Shown: positions 1-10,183 of the stretch, piece by piece
How positions within the stretch are numbered: the first letter of the stretch is position 1
Layout of the letters: each line of letters starts with the position of its first letter
Source: Calditrichota bacterium
GTDB taxonomy: Bacteria > Calditrichota > Calditrichia > Calditrichales > Calditrichaceae
Length of the DNA: 54,689 bases
Direction: 5' to 3'
Assembly: GCA_003854985.1 (NCBI GenBank)
Contig: RQOG01000034.1
Coordinates: forward strand, 1-54,689
Program-made: the position numbers and the translations under genes
The notes under the pieces: generated by a model
Databases searched by the model: none
What the model was told of the DNA's origin: nothing
What the model saw: only the letters and a program-made list of their open reading frames with translations

Positions 1-805
1 CCGTATTCAGTTTGGAAAGGAGTTTGCCTTCACCTTTTATGAATTCAAAATGCAAAGGCAGATTTTTAACCGGAACAGGCGTGGCGCCGACTTTATAATT
101 TGCCGCAACAACCAATGGCATTTTCAGGCTTTGGCCGGATTTACCTTCCACCTTTCCGCTTTCATTGGTTAATTCTATATTGGATAATAAACTCTGAACC
201 GATGTATATATGGTATTCATCAGATAAATACGGCTGCCTTCAAAATCCACCTGCAGAGGTTCTCCCAGGTAATCCTGAATAGGATTTAAGGCTTGAATAT
301 AAAAAATCAGCGCATTGGCGATATCGCCGGCTTTTTCACTTTGTTTACCTTTGCTGAACAGATCGAGGGACAGACCGGTTGCTTTATTGAGTTTCTGCTC
401 CTTAGCCGTTTTATAAGCGTCTTTATCCAGGCGGTAATAGACCCAGTATTCCGTTTCGCCTTCCCAGTTATCCACCAGTTCATACCCTTCAAGACTGGCT
501 TCAGTTGAAGAACGCACCTGTTTGCGCACATCTTCTTCCACCATACCGGATTGTTCGACAATGGTATGAATAAATTCGCTGGAAATATTGACCGTAATTT
601 CCGAAGCCAGGTCACGCAGCGCTTCATCTTTGGCAATTTTCCTGAAATCGCCCAGTGCAGGATCTTTTTGTGCTGAACCGATACCGATATAATACAATGG
701 ATTTACCGGGCGGTTATCCACCCAGGATGGTTTTTTCTGACCGAAAACCAAACCTGCGGTAAAAATCACAATAATCAAGATAATGCTGTAAAAATTTTTC
801 ATCAT
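1..805 (-). CDS. LPP20-like secreted protein, cut by left edge
   Basis: This reading frame is open from an ATG at 805 to the left edge, so the C-terminus is missing and about 268 residues are visible. The N-terminus is a signal peptide (hydrophobic residues 6-20, ending near VFGQ) without a lipobox cysteine. The mature start (KPSWVD, then YYIGIGSA) followed by an amphipathic stretch with EALRDLASEI resembles the LPP20-like family of envelope proteins, whose role is poorly known. A second ATG lies directly after the first (802); AGGAG stands 5 nt before 805 and 8 nt before 802, so either could be used. It begins 18 nt after the stop of the upstream CysQ-like gene and is probably cotranscribed with it. 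Family assignment is by pattern recognition of the N-terminal half only. Confidence 0.7.
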   Translation of the reverse strand, partial: MMKNFYSIILIIVIFTAGLVFGQKKPSWVDNRPVNPLYYIGIGSAQKDPALGDFRKIAKDEALRDLASEITVNISSEFIHTIVEQSGMVEEDVRKQVRSSTEASLEGYELVDNWEGETEYWVYYRLDKDAYKTAKEQKLNKATGLSLDLFSKGKQSEKAGDIANALIFYIQALNPIQDYLGEPLQVDFEGSRIYLMNTIYTSVQSLLSNIELTNESGKVEGKSGQSLKMPLVVAANYKVGATPVPVKNLPLHFEFIKGEGKLLSKLNT

Positions 806-823
806 CAATTCTCCTGATCTTTA

Positions 824-1771
824 TTATGCGCTTAATAAATTAATTATTCTGTCATGTATTCTGCCGTTGGAAACAACAACGCCTGTATTATTAGACAGTT
901 TTTTCCCGGCAGAAAAGTCTAATGCTCTGCCATACATGTCCGTTGCAGTACCGCCCGCTTCTGTAATTATAGCCACACCCGCGGCATGATCCCATATTTT
1001 TTCCCGATAATCAGGAGTAGCCGGATTTGGCAGACGTAAATATACATCCGCAGCGCCCTGTGCCAGGACTGCATATTTTACCTGGCTGTCATATTGAACG
1101 GCTTTATAATTATCGCCAAAATTTTGCATTACCTTACTTTGCCGTTCATAATCGGAATGAGCGGATTCAACGCTTTCCAAAAAACGGATTTCATCGTTTC
1201 CGGAATTTTGCGATACCTTAAGTTGATAATTTTTTACATTTCCAAATGCTTTGGCAAATGCACCGGCCTTTCGGGAAGCATAAAAAATACTACCGTCTGC
1301 ACCGCCGTTTAAATGCAGGTTCGGGCAGCCTAAAACGCCTAAAATTATCTGTCCGTTTTCAATGAGCGCCAAAGCTACGGCATATTGTTGATTGCGCAGA
1401 AAACCCTTTGTGCCGTCAATGGGATCCAGCGTCCAGAATAAATCCTGCGCTGCGCCGTTGCCAAGATCAATACTTTTAATAATTTCCGTTTTTGTCCAGT
1501 CCGGAAGAAAAGAAGATATTTTGTCGAGCATGTTTGCATTTTTAGGGTCTTCAAAACTGCTGCTTTCCTCTTCGCCCACTATTGGAATATGGGGAAAATG
1601 CCCGTTTAAGATTTTACATATCATGGCCTGTGACGCATAATCGGCAATGGTCACGGGACTGCGATCCTTTTTTATAAGCGTATCGTCATGCACCAATTGG
1701 CTCTGAATTTTCCGGCAGACGCCGCATGCGGTTTCCACCGCTCTCACTGCTGTATCAAGATAGTTGTCCAT
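824..1771 (-). CDS. cysQ: 3'(2'),5'-bisphosphate nucleotidase, inositol monophosphatase superfamily
   Basis: A 315-aa metal-dependent phosphatase. The superfamily motifs are all present: the first acidic metal ligands in GEEESS (about residue 66), the central DPIDGT box followed by KGFLR, and the C-terminal WDHAAG box. The KGFLR and QYAVALAL context and the GVLGCPNL segment are typical of the HAL2/CysQ branch, which hydrolyses 3'-phosphoadenosine 5'-phosphate to AMP and so removes a toxic by-product of sulfate assimilation and sulfotransferase reactions. Length is normal for HAL2-type enzymes and longer than E. coli CysQ. The protein should be cytosolic. It is divergent from the macroglobulin gene at 1962 and shares a 190-bp intergenic region with it. 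An inositol-phosphatase activity cannot be excluded from sequence alone. Confidence 0.88.
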   Translation of the reverse strand: MDNYLDTAVRAVETACGVCRKIQSQLVHDDTLIKKDRSPVTIADYASQAMICKILNGHFPHIPIVGEEESSSFEDPKNANMLDKISSFLPDWTKTEIIKSIDLGNGAAQDLFWTLDPIDGTKGFLRNQQYAVALALIENGQIILGVLGCPNLHLNGGADGSIFYASRKAGAFAKAFGNVKNYQLKVSQNSGNDEIRFLESVESAHSDYERQSKVMQNFGDNYKAVQYDSQVKYAVLAQGAADVYLRLPNPATPDYREKIWDHAAGVAIITEAGGTATDMYGRALDFSAGKKLSNNTGVVVSNGRIHDRIINLLSA

Positions 1772-1892
1772 ATCGTTCCCGAATGATAATTATTTTTAAA
1801 TTCAGAATGAATTTATCCAAACAAGTCCGTCAATTCAATATGAGTCTCGTTAATAAAAGAATTTAAGGTAAAAATTGGTATAGCTTTGATTG

Positions 1893-1904
1893 ATTGAATT
1901 CAAT
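1893..1904. repeat. 12-bp perfect palindrome in a divergent promoter region
   Basis: ATTGAATTCAAT is a perfect palindrome located between the divergent cysQ-like gene and the macroglobulin gene. The core AATTCAATAT occurs a second time at 1832-1841 in the same intergenic region. Two related sites in a divergent promoter would suit a repressor or activator operator, but AT-rich palindromes arise easily by chance and I do not recognise a known consensus. Confidence 0.3.
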
Positions 1905-1961
1905 ATATTATTTCCGTTTTCCTTCCTGTTATTATAACAAAAAATCTAATGAGGTATTACT

Positions 1962-4900
1962 ATGAAATGGATGAATGTGCTTTTAAGGGGTGTTTTTGTT
2001 TTTTGTCTGTTGATATCTTCATTTTTAATTACCGGCTGTGGAGAAACGGCATCTGACGGAGAGATTACCTACGCCCTGGAAACAGCCAAAATGGTTACCG
2101 GCGTAACTTCGGGTATAATGAATTCCGACGGAGAAATAGAGGTTTTTTTCGTTGCAAACATGGTCGAAGAGGAGCAGACCGAACTGCCGCTGAAAAAAGA
2201 AGTTTTTTCGGTTAAACCCGCTGTTGAAGGCATTACAAGCTGGAGAGACAGAAGGACGCTGGTGTTTAAGCCAAACCAGAGACTGCCATTCAAACAGAAT
2301 TATGAAGGCCGGCTTGACCTGAATGTTCTGTTTCCGAAATATGCCGAAAAAAATCTTGAACTTCTTAAATTCAACTTCACCGTTGCCGGCCGCGAAGTTA
2401 ATGCGCTTGAAGGCGATTTCGTTTTGCTTAAAAAAGACGATCCGAAACTGGTAAAATTAGAAGGCCATCTTTCCTTTTCAGAAAATACAAACCTGGAATT
2501 GCTGAAAAATGCGGCAGAGCTGAAACTAAACCGCAAAACGATTGTCCTGAAATGGACAGAAGCTGAAAAAAATATCCGCTTCCGGTTTGTTTCCGAGGCA
2601 ATAACAAGAACCGAATCAGATCAAAAACTGGTTCTGACGGTGGAAAAAGAGGACCTGGAAATATCAAATGATTTTGAACATACTTTTATACTTCCGGCCA
2701 TAAGCGATTTTAAGGTGGTGGATATTATTGTTGAGGCAGAGAGCACTGAACCGCTGATTCGCGTTGAATTCTCCGACAGGCTCGCAGAAGGCCAGGATAT
2801 CAGCGGTTTTATCCGCACGGAACCCTATTTGAAATTAGATTTGAAAACACTGGATAAACAAGTTGTGGTCCGCGGCGATTTTGAGCATGGCGCCGAATAT
2901 AAACTGATCGTGGAAAAAGGATTACGCAGCCGCTGGGCCACCGCGTTAAAAACCGCTTTTTCCGAACAGGTGGCTTTTGAAGACATGCTCCCGGAAATAC
3001 GCTTTTCCAATGACGGTGTTTTTCTTACGACATCCAATAAAAAGAAGGTTATGTTTCAGACGGTTAACGTGAAAAAAGTATATCTTAATGTCATGAAAGT
3101 TTTTGAATCGAATCTGGGACAATTTCTGCAGATGGAACAAATAGACGGTTCAAAAACACGCCGCGATGAATTTACATATAATATCGACCGGGTCGGCGTT
3201 TCCGTATTCCGCGATACGCTGGGCATAGGAACAGAACGCAACCGCTGGCTGCAACACGAACTGGATTTACAAAAGTTAATTAAAACCGAAGAAAAGGGGC
3301 TTTATCTTATCAGCCTGAATTTTAATAAAGATGATATGCTTTATGATATATCCGATAAAAATCTGCAATACCGCCGCAACAGGGGTAACAGTTATTATGA
3401 TGATCCCGCATCTTATGGTTATATCTATGCCCACGGCAAAATATACAAGCCAATAGTCATTACCGATATCGGTCTTGTTTATAAACAGGCGGGACAGACG
3501 CGGCATATTTATGCCACCGACCTTTTATCTTCCAAACCGATGAGCGGGGTTAAAATCAGTCTGATGACTTACCAAAACCAGGTTATCGCCGAAGCCGTAA
3601 CGGACGGCCAGGGCATGGCGGAATTTAGAAATATCAAAGATCAGGTATTTTATGTTTTAGCGGAAAAATCCGGCCAGAGAAGCGTCATAAAACCATCGGA
3701 GATGAGCTGGAATCTTTCCACTTTCGATACCCATGGCGTGGAAGCCGGTATTAAAGGCGTGCAGGCTTTTATCTATACAGAAAGAGGCGTATACCGGCCC
3801 GGAGATCCGGTTAATATTTCCGCAATCATCCGCAACGAGAACAACACTTTTCCAGATAATCATCCGGTTTCAATAAAAATTATTAATCCAAAACAGCAAA
3901 CGGTTCATGAAGCCGTTGTTAAAGAAGCGCAGGACGGCTTCTATAATTTTCCGTTTAAAACGGAGGAATCGGACTTAACCGGTAATTACCGGGCAATTAT
4001 CAAAGCCGGCGCACAGACATTTCATCATTTACTGAAAATAGAAACCGTCGTTCCGGAAAGACTTAAGCTGTCTTTCGAACCATCGGAAATGGAAATTGGT
4101 CCGGATAAAAAGGTGCTGGCCTTTGAAATCATAGCCAAATATTTATTCGGAAACCCTGCGTCCGATTTAGAAGCCGAAATCTACGTGCAATTAAATTCCG
4201 CCCGCAAGCCGTTTAAAAAATATTCGGATTTTATATTTGATAATCAGACAGCCCAGTTTGAACCGGTTTCGCATGTGGTTTTTAACGGTAACCTTAATGC
4301 TGAGGGAAAGGCGTCCATACGCTGGCAGTTACCTGATTTTTCGGGCGTGCCAGGTGCCATAAGCGCCGATATTAATGCCAAAGTATTTGATCAGGGCGGT
4401 CGTTATACTCAGAGCGGTATGAAAGCGGCCATAGATCCGTACGAATTTTATGTTGGCATAAAACGTCCCCGGCTAAAATACTGGTATGCCGCTACGGGAC
4501 AGGAACTGGAAGCACCGGTTATTCTGCTTAACCGCCAGGGAAAGGAAGAAGCGGGTCATACGCTTAAGTACCGTATTTATAAAAATAACCGTTATTGGTG
4601 GTGGGAATATGATTCCCGTGAACAATACCTTCTGCGCTACAAAAAGGATTACAGCACGGAACTTATCAGGGAAGGAACTCTTGTTTCCGGCAATGCGCCA
4701 ACCATGCTGAAATTTACACCGGAAACCAGAGGCGAGTATTTAATTGAAGTACAGGATTCCGATGATGACGGCCATCTGGCCGGTTTCTTTATCCAGGCAT
4801 CGCCATGGGGTTCGGCCCCTGCCGCCGGCAAAGACGCCGGTATACTGGCCCTCACAACGGATAAAGAAAAATACAGACCGGGAGATAAAGCGATTATCAG

Positions 4901-7490
4901 TTTCCCGGCGCCGGAAAACGCATCGGTACTTTTGACCATAGAAAAAGGTCACCAGGTTCTGGAATCAAACTGGCAGCAGGCTGATGACAAAGCCGGTGAA
5001 ATAAAATTAGAAATTCCCATAACCATGGAAATGCTGCCTACGGCCTACGCTTCCGTGGCGGTCATTCAACCGCATTCCCAGACCGATAACGACCGGCCGA
5101 TAAGACTCTACGGCGTTGTGCCGCTTAATGTCGAGGAAGCCTCCACACATCAGGCGCTTAGTATCATAATGGATGATGAATTAAAACCTAAAAGTCCGTT
5201 TAAAGTGCGGGTGCAAACCCTGGATAAAAAACCTACGCAGGTCACCATCGCTGTGGTCGATGAAGGCCTGCTCAGCCTGACAGATTTTGAAACGCCCGAT
5301 CCCTGGCAATCTTTTTTTAAAAAACAAAGACTGGGCGTAAAAACCTTTGATTTATTCTCGCATGTTATTGGCGTGAACCGCGGCGATATTTACCGGACAT
5401 TTTCCATCGGCGGTGGAATGGCGGAAGATTACCGCAAAAAGCAAATGGCCGATGAGGGAAAAGCCAAACGCTTTGAACCTGTATGTATGTTCCATGGCCC
5501 GGTGATGACCGATAATGATGGAAAAGCGGATTTTGATTTTAATATGCCTAATTATATCGGTGCGGTACGCGTAATGGCCGTCAGCGCCATCCGGAACAGA
5601 TACGGCCACGAAGAAAAACTGGTTCCGGTCAAATCCGATTTAATTGTAATGCCCACTTTGCCGAGGGTAATCGGTCCTATGGAATCATTTAAACTTCCGG
5701 TAACTGTGTTCGCTATGAAGGATAACATCGGCAGCGTGGAAATCAGTCTGAAAGTAAGCGGTCCGCTGCAGGTCGACGGCGCCGATAAATTTACCAAAGT
5801 GTTTACTAAAACCGGCGATGAGGATATCTATTTTAATATAAAAACACTCAACGAAGTCGGCGTTGGTAAAATTCAGATTCTCGCTAAATCTCAAAATGCT
5901 AAGGCGGATTATGATAAGGAACTTCTCGTCAGAGCCTCTTCGCCAACGGTTACAGAAACCATCGACAAAGAAATCCAGCCCGGCCAGACCGTTGAACTTA
6001 CTGTGCCGGAAATCGGAATGAAAGGCACCAATGAAGCCAGTATTTCTATTAACTTCCGGCCGAATTTTAATTTCGACAGAAGGATTTTGTGGCTGATCCG
6101 TTATCCATACGGCTGTATCGAACAAACCACCTCAGCCGTTTTCCCGCAGTTATACATAGGCGAGTTTATTCCAAAATCACGCGATGCAAAAAGGGATATC
6201 AGCCGGAATATCAATGACGCCATTTACCGCCTGCGCAGTTTTATCATTCCGGGAGGCGGGTTTGCCTATTGGCCGGGCGGATCTGAAGCGTCCGATTGGG
6301 GCACTATCTATGCCACGCACTTTTTGGCGGAAGCAAAGAATTTAGGTTATCATGTGCCGCAAACCATGCTGGATAACGTTTTGGATTATCTGGAAAGACA
6401 AAGCCGGGAAAAAGATCCGAACTATCTGATTCAGACATACCGGCTGTATGTTCTGTCTCTTGCCGGCCGTGAACCGGTTGGCGCCCTGAATATTCTTCGG
6501 GAAAACGATCTGAATAAACTTGGTAACGCCGAAAAATGGATGCTGGCCGGTTCATATTCTTTAATCGGTTCCAACCAGGCCGCGGAAAGGATTATCGCTT
6601 CGGCGGGCACTGAAACTAAGGATTACAACGAATTTGGCGGAACCTACGGTTCGGCTCTCCGGGATAAAGCCATCATTTTGGAACAAATGGTCCGTATGAA
6701 GCGCTGGCTTCAGGCAAAGAAAATAGCGGATGAATTAGCCATAGCACTGTCCGCTCAAACATGGTATTCAACCCAGACGACAGGTTATGGACTTTTAGCT
6801 CTTGGCAAATATATGAAAGCCATTGAAGGCGATGAGAAAAAAACATTGATGGGGCAAATTACGCTTAGCGGCGGGAAAAAGGTTTCTTTTAATGTGGAAA
6901 ATAAACCTTTTACCTATAGCCTGGAAAACGGTTTTGGCAAACTGCTTCGTATTGAACTGGACAAAAGAACGACAACCAATATAGCTTTTATTACCCTGAC
7001 ATCTTCAGGTAAGCCGGCCCAGTACTATGGCGAAACAAAAGCGGAAAATTTACAGCTTGACTTGGAATTTTTGGATGAGGACGGTATGGAAATCAACCCG
7101 GTTTCCATGCCTCAGGGCAGTACTTTCTGGGCGCATATAAAAGTTAGCAGACCAGCCGCCTATGATGCGCCCATCGAAGAAGTGGCTTTGGTGCAGATTT
7201 TGCCCTCCGGATGGGAAATTGAAAATATCCGCATGAATCAGGCCAATACGCTGCCGAACTGGATGCGCAGCTGGCGCCTGAATCGTGAGGAATATCTGGA
7301 TATCCGTGACGACCGGGTAATGTGGTTTTTTGATATTCATCCTTATGACAATGAAATGCATTTTATTATTAAAATAAATACGGTAACGGAAGGAAGCTTC
7401 CTCTTGCCGCCTACATTGCTTGAAGCCATGTATAATCAGAGCTACAAGGCCATGATAAAAGGAAAGGATGTAAAAGTAACCGGGGAATGA
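1962..7490 (+). CDS. Bacterial alpha-2-macroglobulin family lipoprotein
   Basis: A very large envelope protein of 1842 aa. The signal peptide ends in the lipobox ITGC, with lipidation expected at C26, so it should be membrane anchored and face the periplasm. The middle carries repeated beta-sandwich macroglobulin domains, with the bait region around residues 1000-1200. The thioester motif CIEQ at residues 1385-1388 (context YPYGCIEQTTS) is intact, followed by an alpha-toroid region with helical repeats rich in GGF and Y. Bacterial homologues (YfhM type) are thought to trap proteases that breach the outer membrane. The next gene is pbpC, the partner found with this family in many bacteria, which supports a role in guarding and repairing the cell wall. 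GAGG about 7 nt upstream supports the ATG. No frameshift was seen across the gene. Confidence 0.93.
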   Translation: MKWMNVLLRGVFVFCLLISSFLITGCGETASDGEITYALETAKMVTGVTSGIMNSDGEIEVFFVANMVEEEQTELPLKKEVFSVKPAVEGITSWRDRRTLVFKPNQRLPFKQNYEGRLDLNVLFPKYAEKNLELLKFNFTVAGREVNALEGDFVLLKKDDPKLVKLEGHLSFSENTNLELLKNAAELKLNRKTIVLKWTEAEKNIRFRFVSEAITRTESDQKLVLTVEKEDLEISNDFEHTFILPAISDFKVVDIIVEAESTEPLIRVEFSDRLAEGQDISGFIRTEPYLKLDLKTLDKQVVVRGDFEHGAEYKLIVEKGLRSRWATALKTAFSEQVAFEDMLPEIRFSNDGVFLTTSNKKKVMFQTVNVKKVYLNVMKVFESNLGQFLQMEQIDGSKTRRDEFTYNIDRVGVSVFRDTLGIGTERNRWLQHELDLQKLIKTEEKGLYLISLNFNKDDMLYDISDKNLQYRRNRGNSYYDDPASYGYIYAHGKIYKPIVITDIGLVYKQAGQTRHIYATDLLSSKPMSGVKISLMTYQNQVIAEAVTDGQGMAEFRNIKDQVFYVLAEKSGQRSVIKPSEMSWNLSTFDTHGVEAGIKGVQAFIYTERGVYRPGDPVNISAIIRNENNTFPDNHPVSIKIINPKQQTVHEAVVKEAQDGFYNFPFKTEESDLTGNYRAIIKAGAQTFHHLLKIETVVPERLKLSFEPSEMEIGPDKKVLAFEIIAKYLFGNPASDLEAEIYVQLNSARKPFKKYSDFIFDNQTAQFEPVSHVVFNGNLNAEGKASIRWQLPDFSGVPGAISADINAKVFDQGGRYTQSGMKAAIDPYEFYVGIKRPRLKYWYAATGQELEAPVILLNRQGKEEAGHTLKYRIYKNNRYWWWEYDSREQYLLRYKKDYSTELIREGTLVSGNAPTMLKFTPETRGEYLIEVQDSDDDGHLAGFFIQASPWGSAPAAGKDAGILALTTDKEKYRPGDKAIISFPAPENASVLLTIEKGHQVLESNWQQADDKAGEIKLEIPITMEMLPTAYASVAVIQPHSQTDNDRPIRLYGVVPLNVEEASTHQALSIIMDDELKPKSPFKVRVQTLDKKPTQVTIAVVDEGLLSLTDFETPDPWQSFFKKQRLGVKTFDLFSHVIGVNRGDIYRTFSIGGGMAEDYRKKQMADEGKAKRFEPVCMFHGPVMTDNDGKADFDFNMPNYIGAVRVMAVSAIRNRYGHEEKLVPVKSDLIVMPTLPRVIGPMESFKLPVTVFAMKDNIGSVEISLKVSGPLQVDGADKFTKVFTKTGDEDIYFNIKTLNEVGVGKIQILAKSQNAKADYDKELLVRASSPTVTETIDKEIQPGQTVELTVPEIGMKGTNEASISINFRPNFNFDRRILWLIRYPYGCIEQTTSAVFPQLYIGEFIPKSRDAKRDISRNINDAIYRLRSFIIPGGGFAYWPGGSEASDWGTIYATHFLAEAKNLGYHVPQTMLDNVLDYLERQSREKDPNYLIQTYRLYVLSLAGREPVGALNILRENDLNKLGNAEKWMLAGSYSLIGSNQAAERIIASAGTETKDYNEFGGTYGSALRDKAIILEQMVRMKRWLQAKKIADELAIALSAQTWYSTQTTGYGLLALGKYMKAIEGDEKKTLMGQITLSGGKKVSFNVENKPFTYSLENGFGKLLRIELDKRTTTNIAFITLTSSGKPAQYYGETKAENLQLDLEFLDEDGMEINPVSMPQGSTFWAHIKVSRPAAYDAPIEEVALVQILPSGWEIENIRMNQANTLPNWMRSWRLNREEYLDIRDDRVMWFFDIHPYDNEMHFIIKINTVTEGSFLLPPTLLEAMYNQSYKAMIKGKDVKVTGE

Positions 7491-7547
7491 TCTTAAATAA
7501 AAGGACTTAATGCGGATATATTCAAACTAAAACTGTATATCATTTTA

Positions 7548-7664
7548 ATGTTATTTAAAATGAAGATTGTTTCTGATTATAAAACCCGCTATCCGGTTGA
7601 AAATGATCAGTATGATCCAGGTATAATCAATGCTGTTGTCATGAAGTTACAGCAAAGTGAATAA
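7548..7664 (+). CDS. Possible 38-aa ORF between macroglobulin and pbpC
   Basis: A short open frame starting at ATG 7548 (or ATG 7560) and ending at 7664, overlapping the GTG start of pbpC by 8 nt in another frame. The product would be hydrophilic after the first residues (SDYKTRYPVENDQYDPG then a short helix ending in KLQQSE). The frame is open further upstream to 7497 but without a start codon. There is no recognisable ribosome binding site and no family resemblance, so it may be chance. It is listed because its reading overlaps the translation start of pbpC and could couple the two. Confidence 0.18.
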   Translation: MLFKMKIVSDYKTRYPVENDQYDPGIINAVVMKLQQSE

Positions 7665-10038
7665 ATCTAAAATGAAACGGTTGATAAAAACAGCTGAAGT
7701 TTATGAAAAAATAAAGAGACTGGTAAGAAGATATCCCAAATCTTTTTACCTGTTTGTTTTTGGCCTGGTTCTTCTGGTGGAAATCTGGTTAATTCCCCTG
7801 CCCGATCCTTTATTCCCGGAAGATTACAGCGTTGTCGTTCTGGATAATCAGGGCGGAATCATGCGGGCATTTCTGAATGAAAACGAGCAGTGGCATTTCC
7901 CCCCGGATGAAAACCTGCCCGTTGCGGAAAAATTAGAAAAAGCCGTTCTTACTTATGAAGATCAATATTTTTATTATCATCCGGGCATTAATCCGTTTTC
8001 AATAAGCCGGGCGTTTCTGCAAAATCTGAGTAATAAGAAAATCATTAGCGGCGCCAGCACCATTACCATGCAGACAGCGCGCCTGATGAAAGCAAAAGAC
8101 CGCACCTATCCGAATAAAATCCTGGAAATGCTTCAGGCCTTTAAATTAGAACTGCTATATTCCAAAGAGAAAATCCTTCATCTATATCTAGCTCATGCGC
8201 CATACGGTGGAAATATTGTCGGCTGCAGAGCCGCTTCGTTACGGTATTTCAGAAAACAACCGGAACAGCTCTCCTGGGCTGAGGCAGCTGTTTTGGCCGT
8301 TTTACCCAATGCTCCCGGATTAATATCGCCTATAGGAGATTCCCGGGCACTTAAGCAAAAAAGAGACCTGTTGCTGTATAAATTGTACAGAAAAGGTTTT
8401 TTTGATCAGGAAACTCTGCAATTAGCCTTACTGGAAAAAGTTCCCGATACATCCTTTCCTCTTTCCTGGGCGGCTCCGCATTTATGCCAGGAATTAAAAA
8501 ATAACACTATAAACGAATATATCATCCAGACGACTATCGACAGAAAAAATCAGCTTGCTGCGGAAAAAATAGTACACCGGCATGTAATGGATTTAAGACA
8601 TCTGGGCATAAGAAATGCCGCCACCCTGATCGTCCATACGCAAACCGGCGCTGTAACCGCCTATGTAGGCTCGGCAGAATATTTCGATCCGGATCATTCG
8701 GGTCAGGTTAATGGCGTAAAAGCGCCGCGTTCATCCGGCTCCATTCTGAAGCCTTTCCTTTATGCGCTTTCTATGGATCAGGGTATTATATTACCTCAAA
8801 CCATGATCAGCGATATCCCGACTTTTTACGGCACATTTTCTCCTTCAAACAGCGACCAGAAATGCCGGGGATTGGTTACTGCGCGTCAGGCGCTTATTCA
8901 ATCGCTCAATATTCCTGCTGTCCGGCTTTTAAATACTTACCGTCTGCATTCATTTTATGGTTTTTTACAACAGGCGGGTTTGCAGACGCTCTTCCGTAAT
9001 GCAGATGAATACGGATTGCCGATTATTATTGGCGGCGCCGAAACAACATTGTGGGATCTGGCCGGTTTATACAGAGGGTTGGGACGCGGCGGAATCTTTG
9101 AATCCATCCATGTTTTAAAAAATCAGCATCCGGAAAAAAGATCAAAACGATTAGTCAGTCCCGGCAGTGCCTTTCTGACACTCGAAATATTGAACGAAGT
9201 AAACCGCCCCGGTTCTGAATATTACTGGCAGTTATACCAGGATCAAAAGCCTCTGGCCTGGAAAACCGGCACCAGTTACGGACAACGAGACGGCTGGGCT
9301 ATCGGCGTTAGTCCTCAGTGGACTATAGCCGTCTGGGTTGGAAATTTTAACGGCGAGGGTAATAACAATTTAAGCGGGGCGTCCTGCGCCGGACCGATAT
9401 TATTTGAAATATTCTCTTCCCTGCCCAATACCGGCGGAGATATGTGGTTTAAAAAGCCGCTGGAACATCTGGAAATGGTTTCCATATGCTCCGTTACCGG
9501 TTACAGGGCCGGCCCCAACTGCCCGGATCAGCAGATGGTACTGGCGCCGGTTAATCAATTGCCTTTGCCGGTATGTCCCTGGCACAAAAAGATAATTACC
9601 GATAAAGATGAAAAGGAGCAGGTGTGCTCATTATGCTGGGATGCGGATCATAAGGAAACGATCCGCCTGGTTTATCCACCGGAAATCAGGCAGTTTTTAA
9701 GATTAAACGGCCAGCCGACAGATATACTGCCACCTCATCGGAAAAGCTGTCCGGGACTAGCCCAGGGCGACCCTCTTAAAATTATTTATCCGCAAAAAAA
9801 TGCCACGCTCTGGGTGCCCCGGGATTTTGGAGGTGTTTTGCAAAAAGTAGCCTGCAGAGCAGCTCACCAGCAAAAAAATCAGATCGTCTATTGGTACCTT
9901 GATACACATTTTCAGGGTTCCAGTCGGGAAAAACATGTAAAGGGCATTACCCTGAACAAAGGCTGGCACGATCTCGAAGTAGTTGATGAGTCGGGGAACC
10001 GTGATCAGATCAGGTTTTATGCGGATAGAAAAAACTGA
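7657..10038 (+). CDS. pbpC: Penicillin-binding protein 1C, bifunctional transglycosylase/transpeptidase-like
   Basis: A 793-aa class A penicillin-binding protein. A single membrane segment lies at about residues 29-47. The GT51 glycosyltransferase domain follows, with the catalytic glutamate in TYEDQYF and the GASTITMQ motif. The transpeptidase domain has the active-site serine S362 and K365 in SGSILKPF, an SLN box in QSLNIPA, and a KTGTS box. The C-terminal about 90 residues match the extra beta domain typical of PbpC. The enzyme polymerises lipid II in the periplasm. It follows the alpha-2-macroglobulin gene, a widespread pairing. GTG at 7657 gives the longest frame; ATG at 7672 would remove only five residues, and neither has a clear ribosome binding site. 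Confidence 0.93.
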   Translation: MNKSKMKRLIKTAEVYEKIKRLVRRYPKSFYLFVFGLVLLVEIWLIPLPDPLFPEDYSVVVLDNQGGIMRAFLNENEQWHFPPDENLPVAEKLEKAVLTYEDQYFYYHPGINPFSISRAFLQNLSNKKIISGASTITMQTARLMKAKDRTYPNKILEMLQAFKLELLYSKEKILHLYLAHAPYGGNIVGCRAASLRYFRKQPEQLSWAEAAVLAVLPNAPGLISPIGDSRALKQKRDLLLYKLYRKGFFDQETLQLALLEKVPDTSFPLSWAAPHLCQELKNNTINEYIIQTTIDRKNQLAAEKIVHRHVMDLRHLGIRNAATLIVHTQTGAVTAYVGSAEYFDPDHSGQVNGVKAPRSSGSILKPFLYALSMDQGIILPQTMISDIPTFYGTFSPSNSDQKCRGLVTARQALIQSLNIPAVRLLNTYRLHSFYGFLQQAGLQTLFRNADEYGLPIIIGGAETTLWDLAGLYRGLGRGGIFESIHVLKNQHPEKRSKRLVSPGSAFLTLEILNEVNRPGSEYYWQLYQDQKPLAWKTGTSYGQRDGWAIGVSPQWTIAVWVGNFNGEGNNNLSGASCAGPILFEIFSSLPNTGGDMWFKKPLEHLEMVSICSVTGYRAGPNCPDQQMVLAPVNQLPLPVCPWHKKIITDKDEKEQVCSLCWDADHKETIRLVYPPEIRQFLRLNGQPTDILPPHRKSCPGLAQGDPLKIIYPQKNATLWVPRDFGGVLQKVACRAAHQQKNQIVYWYLDTHFQGSSREKHVKGITLNKGWHDLEVVDESGNRDQIRFYADRKN

Positions 10039-10183
10039 TTAAAGCCCGCCTGTTAAAAGTAAGGATTTTCGTTTTATATCCTTTAATAAAACATAATTCT
10101 CTTGTTGTTTCGTCTGAAAAGAATGCTTATTTTCCTTAAATAATAATCCCTGATGATTTATTTTGTAATTAAGAGGTTTGTCC

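Noticed and set aside
5685..6125. 146-aa minus-strand ORF inside the macroglobulin gene
   Set aside because: It is a shadow of a gene with clear domain content and has no motif of its own.
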